Positions 40,536 to 53,200 of a stretch of DNA of 64,000 bases are shown here, one piece after another (position 1 is the first letter of the stretch; the number at the start of each line of letters is the position of its first letter). Under the pieces are notes generated by a model that worked only from the letters and a program-made list of their open reading frames with translations, was not told the origin of the DNA and ran no database searches. This stretch comes from Daphnia carinata (taxonomy: Eukaryota; Arthropoda; Branchiopoda; Diplostraca; Daphniidae), in assembly GCF_022539665.2 (NCBI RefSeq), contig NC_081337.1:5618679-5682678 (forward strand). Reading direction: 5' to 3'. The position numbers were made by a program, and so were the translations under genes.

Positions 40536-42319
40536 ATGAAAATCGTCGCCTTATTGGCGCTTACCTTAATAGTTACCTTGGTGAACGCACAGGGGAACTA
40601 CAAAAAAGTTTGTTACTTTGCTAACTGGCCCTATTACCGCGCAGGTAAGTGTACGGGAGATCCTTGATCCTATTGATGTGATTAACGTCGTACAATAACA
40701 TTTAAACTAGGGGCTGGACAGTACGGCGTGGATAAGTTAGATCCGTTTGAATGCACGCACATGATCTATGCGTTTGCTGTTCTTGACAAGGTGACCTACG
40801 AAATGGTCGTCTACGATTCCTACGTAGACATTGATCTTGGTGGTTACCAAAAATTCACGGCCTTAAAACAACGAAATCCTAACCTTAAAACACTGATTGC
40901 GCTTGGTGGCTGGAATGACTCGGCATTTACTACTCAATATTCAGAATTAGTTTCTGATCCAGTGAAGATGAGAAATTTTGTAACAAAAGCTCTTGCTTTT
41001 GTTCGTCAGGTAAAAAAAAAATAACTTACGCAATATTGAAGTACTCGTTAACGTTAAACTGCCCGTTCAGTATAACTTTGATGGTCTTGATTTCGACTGG
41101 GAGTATCCTGGAGATCCGGGAAAACCTGAAGACAAACAGAACTTTATTACACTCCTCGCTATGCTTCGGGATGCTTTCAAACCATACAACTTACTGTTAA
41201 CCATGGCACCATCTTGCAGTATCCAACGAGCTGAAGTCAGCTATGATATTCCAGGGCTAGCCGCCACAGTAGATTTTGTCAATTTCATGGCATACGGTAA
41301 TAATAAGATCTTGCATAAATACCATTAGAAATGCACCACAAAGAAGGCTGTTCTTTTCCTTCATAGACATACATGGGGCTTGGGAAAACCAAGTAGATCA
41401 TCACGCACCCCTTTTCCGACGTAGCTTTGAAGAAGGAAAAGAGGCGGTTATTATATCTGAGTCACTCGACTATTGGTTAGCGCAAGGCATGCCTGCTCAG
41501 AAGTTGATCTTCGGATTGCCCAGCTACGGTCGAAGTTACAGGTTGGCTGATGCAACACAAACGGCTCTCTTGTCTCCGGCTATCGGTGCTGGTCCTCTTG
41601 GACCGTATACTGGACAAGATGGATTCCTTTCTCTGTACGAAGTGTGCTTGAATCAACAGAGCGGATGGACAGTGGTTACCGATGCAACTGGCAAAATGGG
41701 TCCTTATGCCTACAGTGGTACAACATGGGTTTCATGGGATGACATTGACATGACTATCACTAAGGTGAAATACGCTATGAATAAGGGTCTCGGAGGCATT
41801 ATGTTCTGGGAACTCACCTTGGATGACTTTAACGGGTTCTGTAATATGGGACCACGGTACGTTATGGTATAGTTAAACTGATGTTAGGTGTGCCAAAAAA
41901 CGTATTTGCTTTGTTTTGCAGACCATTTTCAAAGGCCATTACTGCAACGTTAGAAGGACGACCTTTTAATACGTCAACGCCAGCTCCAACCCCAACACCG
42001 TATCCGATTACGACGACAAAAGCTAGTAAATAACTTCCTGGAGCATATGACTTTTGGATTTAGATTTCCATTATAATGTTTTACTTTGAAGTGGCCTGTA
42101 CAAGCGAAGGAACATTCTATGCAGACCCAGCCAACTGCAGCAAATATTACAGATGTGTTAACGGAAAGATTGTCACTTACTACTGCCCAGCTAGCCTGGC
42201 ATTCAACTCTAACATCAGCCGTAAGTTAAATTTCTTAGTCTTCAAAACAATTTTTATATGTTTTAATTTGATTTTGACTAGAATGCGATTGGCCCTACAA
42301 CGTACCCGGATGCGCCTAA
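40536..42319 (+). CDS. Secreted family 18 chitinase with C-terminal chitin-binding domain
   Basis: Hydrolyses beta-1,4 bonds of chitin, for cuticle or gut-lining turnover. Seven exons: 40536-40644, 40711-41009, 41071-41296, 41367-41856, 41922-42025, 42092-42220, 42282-42319, 464 residues. Signal peptide 1-18 (ends VNA|QGN). GH18 barrel about 22-375: KVCYFANWPYYR strand, ALGGWN, catalytic DGLDFDWE with the acid/base Glu at 147, MAYD, and GGIMFWELTLDDFNG. A Thr/Pro linker (about 390-408) joins a CBM14 peritrophin-type domain from about 411 with six cysteines, ending PGCA. Unlike large moulting chitinases it has one catalytic and one binding domain, like insect group I or IV enzymes. All catalytic motifs are intact. 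The family group cannot be fixed by eye. Confidence 0.95.
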
Positions 42320-42673
42320 TCTTCCCCAACAAACATAGACTTTATCTTTCCCATCCTTATGGGAATAAGATGCCATATTTGAAGTAGCAAAACTATTACC
42401 TGCTAAAACATGGATATGAAAATATTTAGTAAAATAAAATATTACCAAAATTGCAAGAATAATAAAGACACTGGCGTACCTATTCCATTTCTCTTGAATA
42501 CCGTTCCAATACATCGAACTGCCATGATATGGACATGGTTTCAACTTTCAATTTTACCAAACTTAGCAGACAACACCACATTTGTAAACAAGTTTAGCAA
42601 ACAATGCTGACAACATTGCAGTAGCTGTTGTCTTTGTCTACCAAATTATGAGTTTTTTAAACAAAATAACTGG
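42320..42673. other. Intergenic between chitinase and CSA
   Basis: About 350 bp, AT-rich, no exon supported. It must contain the chitinase 3' UTR and the CSA promoter. An ATG at 42648 opens nine codons (MSFLNKITG) and then stops; the first residues recall the start of vertebrate CSA, so the true start may involve this stretch. Confidence 0.4.
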
Positions 42674-44161
42674 ATGACAGTTAAAAAAATGAATGATGTA
42701 AACGCTATTTGTAACTTGAAAACCGGATTGATTGATGCCAGGAAATTTCGGTCGAACCAGGCAACCAAGAGAGTCTCTACATTGTGTCTCAGTAACTTTC
42801 AAGAAGTTGAAAACTCTCATTCTGCAGGGATCAACACAATAGATCTGGACAAAGTAGAAGGAAGATAGTAATTAATGACACTATATTCATCTTGGTTGCA
42901 ATAATAGAACATACTTCACATTATTATCTTTTATTATTCAGCTTGCTTTCTGGTGGAGCTGATGGAAGCATTCACATTCATGATGTCCTTAATCTTACTG
43001 GTAATGTACAGTATACCTGTAAAAGTGTGTGCAAGATTGACAGGCAAAGCAATCGCCACTGCCACAAATACAGTGTTGAATGTGTCCAGTGGTATCCTTT
43101 AGATACAGGAATGTTTCTCAGTAGTGGAATGGATAAAATTCTGAAAATGTGGGATGCCAATGCACAAATCCCAGCTGATGTTGTCATCATCAATGGTAAA
43201 ATATACCATCATCATATGTCTCCCAATGCAACTCAACACAACTTGGTGGCTGGTAAATCTTGAAGCTTAATATGTTGGATCTACAAAACATCTTATACTC
43301 CCTCTTAAATAGTGGCAAGCACAGCAAACCAAGTGTTTTTGGCTGATCTACGGAGTGGGTCAACCACCCACGAGTTGAGAAGCCACAGTTCGTCAGTATT
43401 AACCGTTAAGTGGTCACCGATGCAAGAGTTCCAGCTTGCTTCTGGTTCGATGGATAATCGACTTTTAATGTGGGACGTGAGAGCCTCGAGAAGTTGTCTG
43501 TTTTCCATGGATCAGGACAATGGAAGAAATCACGCTAACGTTGAGAAGACCACAGCACACAATGGCTATGTGCATGGTTTGTCCTTCACCAGCGATGGCC
43601 TTTTTCTAATTTCTGTTGGAACAGATAGCCGAATGCGTCTATGGAACAGTGAAACAGGTTAGCTTGTTATCTCTTGAATCCAGTCCATGGAGGTACCTAA
43701 ACTTAATCTTCATTAGGGCGTAACGAGATGATCAACTATGGCAAGATCCTTATGGAGAGTAAGAAAGGAACGCGGTTCGACATCTCATCAGACACGGAGC
43801 CACAAATGGTTTTTGTGCCCTCTCAGGGAAATATTCTGGTACATTTACTAGAAAATCTGCAACGAACTCTTGTCGCTTGTTTATACTTACATTAATCGTT
43901 TGATAGGTCTACGAGTTAACAACAGGTACCAAACGAGCTGCATTATTGGGCCATTACAATACAGTCACCTGTTGTGCTTACAACGAAAACCTGCATACAC
44001 TCTACAGTGGTAGCAACGATCGTAACATTTTGGTTTGGGCACCAGAAGCAGCAGAGAAAATACGGGAAGATCCAGTTAATAGGGAAGTTGGATTCGGATC
44101 TAGGAGTTTAATGCCAAGAAGAACTCTTATGGAAGACGCTTGGAGTAGTGATGAAGGATGA
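42674..44161 (+). CDS. ERCC8: Cockayne syndrome A protein homologue, WD40 DCAF of CUL4 ligase
   Basis: Substrate receptor of the DDB1-CUL4 ubiquitin ligase in transcription-coupled nucleotide excision repair. Five exons: 42674-42867, 42942-43252, 43313-43657, 43717-43838, 43907-44161, 408 residues (human 396). WD40 repeats fill the chain: INTIDLDKVEGRYLLSGGADG (exon 1/2 junction), SVECVQWYPLDTGMFLSSGMD, HHHMSP, VLTVKWSPMQEFQLASGSMD, GLSFTSDGLFLISVGTDSRM, and LYSGSNDRNILVWAP. The end, EDAWSSDEG, matches the vertebrate C-terminus. The start is unsure: ATGs at 42674 and 42689 are both in frame, and vertebrate CSA begins shortly before the TGL motif. The gene is tandem with the chitinase upstream and AADAT downstream. 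Confidence 0.93.
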
Positions 44162-44623
44162 TGTAATCATGGAACCATTTTCAAGATAAATGTTGTGGAC
44201 AACTTATCGGTTTGGAAATTAGTTCGCCGGCTCCTCCTATCGTCATGGCATGTAATATAACGTATCACTTGGGAAAGCAAATAAAATTATTCTTGTGTAT
44301 TTAAAAGAAAGTGTGTAACTTGTTGTTGGAAAGCACCAATGAACGCACAAATCCATTGTCAATTTTCTTCCTGCCAGTGCGCAGATGGCTAAGCAGGAAT
44401 GGCTGAACCACACGAAAACACAGAAGGTTAGCAGACGACGTAAAACAAAAACAAAAAATATTACATGGCTAAGAAGGTTTACGAGTTCGTTGCTTTTAGG
44501 AAGGCTGCCAAATGAAATTGCAGTTTAGGTCCCGCTCTGAATTTGGCAGTAGCTCCAGCAGTGCAACAGTGCATAGTTAGTGTGAAACATTTTTATCGCC
44601 ATACAATACTAGTTATAACAACA
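44162..44623. other. Intergenic between CSA and AADAT
   Basis: About 460 bp containing the CSA 3' UTR with its AATAAA and the AADAT promoter and leader. No coding exon is supported. Confidence 0.5.
44280..44285 (+). other. Polyadenylation signal of CSA
   Basis: AATAAA lies about 120 bp after the CSA stop and before the next gene, on the sense strand. Confidence 0.5.
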
Positions 44624-46439
44624 ATGAATTACACCAGATTCATTAATGGATTGTCCGCAGCTCGAAAACCATCGCCTATCCGAGAAATGAGTATTGTTAA
44701 GCAGTTCTTTTGTAATTGCAACGGTAAAACTAATTGCTGGCATAATAGCTAAGCTACTGACCCAAGGATCTCCTGACCTGGTATTTTTGGCAAGTGGAGT
44801 TCCCAACCCAAGTATGTTTCCTTTTCAGGGTGCCTCAATTAATTTAAGAGATGGTAGCACAATACAGCTCGAAGGGAAGACAATAAATGACGCATTACAA
44901 TATGGGCCAACTCAGGGGTAAAAAAACTTAATTTCTGATGCTTTTCAGAAATCAAATTTTGTTGAAAAATCAGGTATGGTCCACTATTGGCACAACTAAA
45001 AGAAATGCAGCAAAAGCTTCACAGCCCACCTTGTTGGACAAATACAGAAGTTCTTATTACTAATGGAAGTCAAGATGGGCTGTGTAAAGCTTTTGAGATG
45101 ATGATGAACTTAAATGATCATGTCATTGTTCAAGAACCTGTGTACGCTGGAACTCTTGCAATTGTAAGTCTTGTACAAACAAATAGAAACTGCATTCATT
45201 AACTGATGTTTTACGATATCGCAGCTAAACCCTTACAAACCACAGTACATCCCAGTGCAGTGCGATGCAAACGGATTGATACCCGAGGAATTAAGGCGCT
45301 CTTTAGAAAGCAAATGGAAATCGGAAGACACCCAATCCTCCAAGTCTGATGTTCCTAAAGTATGTAACATATTTTTTGGAGGGATGTCCATTATCTTATA
45401 CAAGTCTACTTACTGTATAGGTGTTGTACGTTAATCCAGCTGGAGCCAATCCAACAGGCGTTTCTATTCCGTTGAGCAGACGACAAGAGATCTATCAGAT
45501 AGCCAAAGATTTTGATTTAATTATCTTTGAGGATGATCCTTATTACTTTTTACAGTTTGACAAGGTACTTGAAACACCTGCTTTGATGTAAAATTAGCTT
45601 GGTAAACCAAACTCATCTGCAGGAACGGACTCCAAGTTTCCTTTCACTAGACACTGACGGTCGAGTCATTCGATTCGATTCTCTTTCCAAAGTATTGAGC
45701 TCTGGCATTCGCCTTGGGTACGTCACAGGTCCCCGCGAATTAGTCGAACCAATTACGTACCACATGCAAGTCTCAGTTCTTCATGCTTCATCCCTGTCCC
45801 AGGTATTTACTCGTTTAACTTTCGTTATCAGGAACCCAGTGGTAATTGCCAACTTCGAAAAACAAACGAAAAGGTTTTAGTATCAGAGCTGCTGAAACAA
45901 TGGGGACATGAAGGTTTTCTGGGACATGTTGATCGTGTACAAAAATTCTATTTTCAGCAACGGGAAATTATGCTAAAGGCCGCAGAAACCCATTTGACAG
46001 GTAAGAATTAACAAGTTTATGTATCGAGTAAACGTCGTGCATGCTTACCTGTAAATTATCCTTTTTCGCTTAGGACTTGCCGAGTGGAATGTTCCGCAAG
46101 GAGGGATGTTTCTTTGGATTAAATGCTTGGGAGTCAGTGACACACGACCAATGATTATGGACCGAGCCCTGAAAAAAGATGTAATTTTATTACCTGGTCG
46201 CGAGTTCATGACAGATCCATCCCAGCCATGTCCCTATATGAGAGCGTCCTTTTCTCTCGCCTCTCCGGAAAATATTGATCGAGTACGTGGTTACTTTAAG
46301 AAGCATCGGCGTTACATGATAACTGAAATTTCAACGTAAGAAAACAAACAATTAATAGTTTTTTTTTGTTTTCATTTAGGGATTCCGCAACTTGGCGCAG
46401 CTCATACGCGAAGAAATCGAATTGACCAAGAAAGTCTGA
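44624..46439 (+). CDS. AADAT: Kynurenine/alpha-aminoadipate aminotransferase
   Basis: PLP-dependent class I aminotransferase that converts kynurenine to kynurenic acid and 2-aminoadipate to 2-oxoadipate, in tryptophan and lysine breakdown, usually mitochondrial. Nine exons: 44624-44690, 44749-44917, 44974-45163, 45225-45359, 45421-45564, 45623-45802, 45874-46000, 46074-46282, 46380-46439, 426 residues (human 425). It begins [20 protein letters not shown] like the human enzyme. Motifs: [44 protein letters not shown], and PLP lysine K258 in [10 protein letters not shown]. The C-terminal domain has [10 protein letters not shown] and [13 protein letters not shown], where the substrate carboxylate-binding Arg is kept. 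All introns are GT-AG and in phase. It converges on APC1. Confidence 0.95.
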
Positions 46440-46643
46440 TTACATTACGTGAGAGCAAAACAGACAGTAAGATTTATGATATTAACATGCACAATCAATG
46501 TAACATACCATTTTTGGTAGTGAACAAGCAAAGGGAAATTGAAAGGTAGTTAAAGGATTACGTAACGAAATGTTTTTTTTTCGCGAATTGGACACATCGT
46601 ATTCCCTAATGTAACAAATGATGTTCTAAACAGCCTAGAATAA

Positions 46644-46649
46644 TTTATT
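46644..46649 (-). other. Polyadenylation signal of APC1
   Basis: AATAAA on the minus strand, about 30 bp beyond the APC1 stop. This implies a very short 3' UTR in the 238-bp gap to AADAT. Confidence 0.5.
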
Positions 46650-46677
46650 TTATAAATTGACCCGAGAGATTTTACCA

Positions 46678-49600
46678 TCACAGGTGAAGAAGAATGGCTA
46701 AACGGGCAGCTAACTTTTGATCCCCCGACTGAATCAGTAGCGAAACAGGATCAGCTGCTATTTTAGGCAAAGGCAAAGGAAGGTCATAAAACACAGCCAG
46801 ATTAGCCAAATTCATCGACTGCGAACGCTCACGCGGAGTGTCTTTTCCCGCGAAGTAATTATGGAGGCTAGTACGCAGTTCCGCATCAATATGATCCCAG
46901 CTCGACTCGAGTTCGTGTCGAAGAGCCAATACCATTTCGGGATCAATGAATGGTGTCGACTTGGGAGAGGGCGAACTATTCACAGGGAAGTTGATAAGAA
47001 ACTTGAGCTGCCACAGAGGCAGAGTAGACGAGTCGCGTTGACCAGATTTGTGTAGAAGCTGCAACCACGGCTTAACCATTTCTGTCTTTTCATTAACAAC
47101 GCAATCATTCAGAACGAGACTGAGCAGCCGAAGTTGCGTGTCTAATGGTTTACATTCCTGCTTGATAAGAATATCCGTCTGTCCTTGCTCTGGAGCACCG
47201 AGGAAATGGCGACAAAGGAATACAACAAACTTGTCTGTGGTAAAATTCGCCACTGTAGAAGCACGGATAGCCCAAGCAGAAAGAGTAGGCGTGGCCAATG
47301 ATGCTAATCCAGTAGGATCTTCCGCGTAGGACAAACATCCCGCCTTGCGCTGGACGATAAGATGATCTTTGCCTTGAAGAATACATTTCAGCTTATTCCA
47401 GTTATGCTGTCGATCAAAGACAATTGTGCGATAACGAGGGTCGAACAGCTGGACACGCTGGAGAAAACGTAATTCAGGCAAAAGACATGGAGCCCGTAAC
47501 TGGAATGATGAGCTATCCGCGTTGTTGAAGACCACTTGCAAAGTTGTATAGCATGGTTGCATATTCGGGATTTCTATCGGCATTAGCAATCGTGGTTCCG
47601 TAGCTAAAACGTACAAGTGTCGAAGCGCTTGCAGGTGATAGCGATTGTCGTTGGAATGAGTTGGGTATTTTGGGTAACAAGCGCAAACTAATGCAGCAAT
47701 CGCTTCCGGAGATGTGCTAAGAGACAATCGCCCGCCTCCAAGATACAAGAAACCTAGAGCCATATGTGTCGCCATCTGTAAATTAACCAAATAAAATTCT
47801 AAAAACAGTTGTAACACTATCAAGTTTAACACAATACACTTACATGAGATCCATACGTAACGACATTGCTGAACGTCCCACTCCTCATGCGAAGATGACG
47901 ACATAACCTGACAACCTGTAAATCTCCTGTTCCTGCCATGACCATGGAAAGGGACAAGACGAGTGTGTTGAGGCAGGCTTCGAGTGTCGATTTACCGGCC
48001 CACTCAGCCACGGAGCGCCCCGATAGCGAAATTAATACTTTAGAATATCGATAGAGAGTATTGAAGGCGTCTGCGTTAGCGGATCCGGCAAACTTTAAAC
48101 CGAGAACAAAACATGAACCAGCCATTATGTTGTAAAAGGCTTGATTCATCGTCTCGTAATCGACTTGTTGTGACTGGCTATCTGGATCGCCCGGATTGCG
48201 CAGGGAATAGCGTCGAATATTAGGAGGAACATTAGACTCCACCCAATCTCGAGTTGGCATTACGTCATCCCATAATATCAATCCACGCGCTAGTGTGCGT
48301 AAAAGAAGAAAATCAGGGCGTATCGAGTCGAGTAATTGTTGCGAATCAGGGGCTTCCATCCACTTTGCTGCGGCTGCATTATTTGTCCTAAAAATGATGT
48401 TATGCTAATTTAATTTCAAAAGTAAAAGGTTTTTTAACTATGCTAAGCTCACCGATGGAACATAAGCCCGAGAGCAAGAATAGCTCCGGGAGCAGTGACA
48501 TCCACGTTGACCGTATTACCTTCGCGAATTTGATAGCTGGCTGAAGACATCGTGTTTCTAGGTCTCGCATTTGATGAATTACAATTGCGCTTCGTTCCGC
48601 CCACCATGAAGTGATATAGTGTGTCTGCTAATCGGAGATCTGCAAGTCCAGTCATTTGGCCCCCTTGACCTAGAGTGACTAAGCCGAGAGCAAGTCCAGC
48701 TGAAAGCGAGTAAGACTCCCTGTCCACACAATTGTCCATCTCCGGTCCTGGTGGTCGGTCAATCTCGGCCAGAAGCACTTCTGTCATATAACGGTGAGCA
48801 GATCCTTGGTAGAGGAAACCAATGGACATAAGGGCAGCTACCCGAACATTTTGAGGAACTTCAATCGAGCCACCACCGCAACCGTTGATGTTTGACGACG
48901 AGGCCGGTGACAGAGACTCAACGTACACAGAAATAATACGAAGTGTATCAGCTTCCATTGAACCACGCTTTCCAATGCCAAGACCTAGCACCAAGGCTAG
49001 TTGAGTCATTTCATGGTCGCGGTTTAAGTGTTCGTGAATGACTAAGTCGTTGAATTTATTCAAATGCCCAGTGATTCCTAGTCCGAGCAAGAAACCGGCA
49101 ACCTCAGCATTTAACTCTCCTAACGCGGGTGTCGCTGCAGTTTGTCCAGGACGATTGCCACCACGGCTCAAATTTATCCAATTACTATCGACATACTTTG
49201 TACCAGGAGACACTCTCAAACCGGCCGCCACACCTATTTTTCGTTTAAAGGTAATACTGTCAATTGGAAAAAATGTAAATGAATTCAATTGAGTACCATT
49301 GTGAAACTGCGGCCAAAGTGACATATTGGCAGGTACGTCAATGTGAGTCATATCTACAGCAGCACCATTGTGAGGAGTCTTGCCGGTCAAACACAACCTT
49401 TGAATGAAATAATTAATAATAATTCTGAAAGTAAGGTAAAAACATTTCTCACTTTGGTATGGACAATGTTTCCGTGACGGTAGGTGTAGCTGTATGAAGA
49501 GTAAGCATTCCGCGGCCAACTGATATCGCCATGACACGAATGCAGAGAACCAGCAATTGCTTCTCTCTTTCCTCGATTAATTCGTGCTCACTAAGTCCTT

Positions 49601-52600
49601 GTTGTTGCGATGCTGGAAGCACAACTGCAACGGGTCGCGATGAGCCTAGAAGACGTCGGACCTCTTGGATGCGATGGTCTCGAGGAAAAAGCAGCTTCCA
49701 TATAGGTAATTCAATGACTTCTTCCATCCCATCTTCTGCATAGTCCTCTTTGCTGATCCCACCACTACCCGCGGATTTGTTTCGTTGAGCTTCGATTTTT
49801 AAATTCAATTCCGGAGCAATGGAAGACAAGGGCTGGATAGCGGATCCAGCCGGTGATTGGCACATATCTTGTCGATTTATCAGTTTGTAGGCTTCATCAG
49901 GCCAATCTGTTGGTGGATCAAGTTGGCAACAGAACAACGCATATCGTAGAGGTAATCCTATTCCTGCTGGCAAAGCATTAAGATCATCCCGAGTCCATCC
50001 GCACGAAGACATTTTTAAAACTAAAGCTGTTTGTCTACGATGTTGCGATGGAACCACGACGTTGAAGGGTAGCGAGACTCTGCCAGAATGTTCTATCCAT
50101 TCAAAATCTCTGACGTATTCGTGGACGGATACCAGGTTTTGATCATCGGCTGTTCCATAGAGAATGGCAAAAAGAGTAATGATATCCCTGGAACGCGTAT
50201 TGACCAGTTTTACATGAGGGTATGGTGTGCAAATCTTCTTTTTGCTCATCAGTGACAGGAGATGATTGTAAATGTTGCACGGGACTTCCAACCGTTGAAG
50301 CATTCCTTGGAGTTTATCTAAATCCGACGGATGAACAACACCTAACTTGATATTGGTGCTGTTCCAAACAAGAGGGAAATCTCTCCAGTACGCATCGCAA
50401 TATTGAGTTAGATTAAGTGCTGATGCCAATGGAATAAGGAGGGTCACCAATAGTTGGGCATCATTCCACAGCAGGGCGTCCAGCTTCAAGTCTTCAAAGA
50501 GAACATGTAGGACGAGCAAAACGTGCGGGAGGTAAGTAAAATAGCCGGAATCGCTATTTACTTGGACCACTGTTTGCTGTGCGATCGGATTCGATCCGCG
50601 AGAAAAGTCTAATCCAAAAAGCTGGGGAAATATCTTAGCGTATTGAGATTCCACCAAGTATTGCCAATCTTCATTTGCTCCTTCTTCCAAATTCGTCCGA
50701 CTTTTCTTTGATTCAATGACGGGACTGGCAATAGAAGAAATGGATGCATCAAGCGACTTGGCGTCAAATCCCAATAAAGTTAAAAGGGTGGAACGAAATG
50801 CATCAAATTCTGCTGGGGGAGAAAAATCTGCAGGACCTGGAGCGTTGCGAACGCAATAGAATTTTGCAGCAACAGCTAAATAAATATCAGGGGGAAGGGC
50901 GGCGCGTAGAGAACTCAAACAACGTTCTACAAGAGCCGAAGTACATAATGGAGGTAGTAAAGTTCTCAAAAGACTTCGATCGGAACATTTTAGTGTCACC
51001 TGACGACCCACAGCGTCCTGTAGCGTTCGAAAAGAAAGAGGAGGAGACGAAGCGGGAATTGGACTAAGAGTAACGCTTGAATCGTGCACGATCGATGAGG
51101 TCAAATCAGGCATGAGGCTACTTCGGCGGCTTGAATTGAGGGGCGTTGACGGAATGAACTTGCTGTTGATACTAGATGCTTCCAGGCTTAATCGTTGTAT
51201 AGAGAGAGAGATGCCTGTCCCTGATGGAGGGCTGCAATTCGGAACGTGAACTTTGGCCAGTTTCGTGCTACCAGAATAGAGCGTGAGGCTGTTTCCGTCC
51301 GATAGTACCGGATCGAGAACGAGAACAGCTTTAAGGCCAGGAATATATTCGGCATCTTTCGCGGGAATCGTCCATTGGGCGCAACAGATATAAAGGGGAT
51401 TGCCAGTGGTTCTGTTCTCCTAAAAATGAGAATACTAATCAGATATGTTCTATTTCAATTTTAAAAAATAACATAAAACAAAGTCAGCAATACCGTCACT
51501 TTTAGGTCAATGCATCGAAGGGTCTTTTCGTCGTCCATCAGCCAGCAAACACATGATTTGCCTAGCCAATCGACTGCGACGAAAGCTTTGACGGCCTGAG
51601 AGCAGCTGCTTTTCTTGGGATCTTCTGACCACAATATCTGGAGACAGAGGTCAGGTAAAAGTGGCTCCTCGTCGTCTGCTACTTCCATTTCGTTGAACAA
51701 CGACGAAGCTGAAGGAGATGGTAGAGGCGTCCGAGCAAGAATGGCACTTGTACGGCTATTGGAGCCCATCCGCCTTAACGGAGAGCCAGAAATCCTTAAA
51801 GGCAACATAAGATTTTTTTTTAAACATTACTTATACACATACAAACTCCTTTTTTAATCACAAAGAAATATTAATTTTTATTTATTATTATTTTTTTTAT
51901 ACTTGGACTGGTTAAACGGATGAGACGACGTCGGGAAATGTGGTGCGTAATTTTTTGAACCTTTCGGAGTGTTGAATCGATGAGAAAGATCAAGATCGAA
52001 TTTGGGTGTTCTGCAACAAACAAATCAAAATAAAAGTCGGCATATCGTGAATTTTTTTTACTGAATTCTTAATACCTAGTTGTCGTATTGAAAACGCTTA
52101 GTAAGTTTGCGGGAGACTGTTGAAAAGATGTGTTGTAGATTTGTGATAAAGCAAAACTTCTCGAAAGTGAAGGTGAGGCCACATTAGAAGGAATAAATGT
52201 GCCACTGAATGCTGATTGATTGGCAGATGGATTGGAAATACCTTTATTGCTGACACTTATGCAAAGGCTCTCGTCTACTTCGGCTTTACGGATCAACCTA
52301 CGTTTGAAAATATATAAAAAAACAGGCCAACAATTACTAACTGTGGTTCAGAAGAATGGAAGTTTTATCAGAATATCGTAAGGTGAAAGTATACCAGATC
52401 GAATGTAAGCCTGTATCTTCATTGAAGGTAACGCAAATCGACGGGTCAATACCCGTATAGATGAACTTGAGTTTTTTATCTTTGGCGAAGTTTACATGCT
52501 CTCGGTCAATACCATCACGAAGTACAACAGGGACGATTTCCTCCAGTGGATGATACAAGGAAAACCAGTTGGGAATATCTGGATTACTAGTCTGGCATTT

Positions 52601-53200
52601 TTCGAAGATAAGGCCAAAGCGTGTGGGCCACACTCGATGAATTTCATATGGTACTGCACAAATGTATTCATCACCGTTCTTGGTATAAACTGTGACTTTT
52701 GATTTTTCCACAATGCACAAGCTGGGAATTTTTTGGCCAATAGGTTTGTCAGTTGCCATGACGTTTGCACATGAAGGTCTGTTTGGATTCTCGTCAAAGT
52801 CAAACCAAAAGGCTTGTTGAACTGGCCCATCACAGGTGTATTTTTTCACCAGCTCCCAATAGACTTCTCCATAACCTCTTGACCAAACCACAGTATTCTC
52901 ATGAATATAAACTTCTGTTTCTTCCTCACTTTCTGTGCCAAAGTTTGACAAAGTATAGACATCCTAGATTTCAAAAATGATGCTTCTGTTATCTTATTTT
53001 AACTGTAAACTTAAAAAGCAAACTTGTGATTCCAACGACGTATTGAAGGCTGAAGTACGTCGGTATGAAGAATTTTCATACTGTTCCAAAATTTGCTTTC
53101 CGTGTGGAATGTAAACCTAAATTGCATGATAATAATTATTCCGGTTTCAGTCCTCTGACATTTTTTAGGAACATACTTGGGGTTCTCCAGCGGCAATCAT
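46678..53200 (-). CDS. ANAPC1: Anaphase-promoting complex subunit 1
   Basis: Largest scaffold subunit of the APC/C, the ubiquitin ligase that destroys securin and cyclin B; shattered in flies. Ten exons: 53200-53177, 53116-53024, 52963-52395, 52297-52076, 52010-51903, 51794-51494, 51419-49453, 49397-48453, 48387-47844, 47775-46678, 1956 residues (human 1944). The start MIAAGEPQ plus VYIPHGKQ matches the conserved N-terminus. N-terminal beta-propeller region, then a Ser-rich loop like the phospho-regulated loop of vertebrate APC1 (exons 4-7), the middle helical region, and the proteasome/cyclosome repeats: TQLALVLGLGIGKRGSME, VAALMSIGFLYQGSAHR, ESYSLSAGLALGLVTLGQGG, ISLSGRSV region, and HMALGFLYLGGGRLSLS. 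PGPEMDNCVDRESYSL is almost as in human. The gene converges on AADAT, with 238 bp between stops. Confidence 0.96.

Noticed and set aside
42648-42674. Nine-codon MSFLNKITG frame as the CSA start
   Set aside because: It stops before the TGL motif and no donor is available to join it to exon 1, though the resemblance to the CSA N-terminus is noted.
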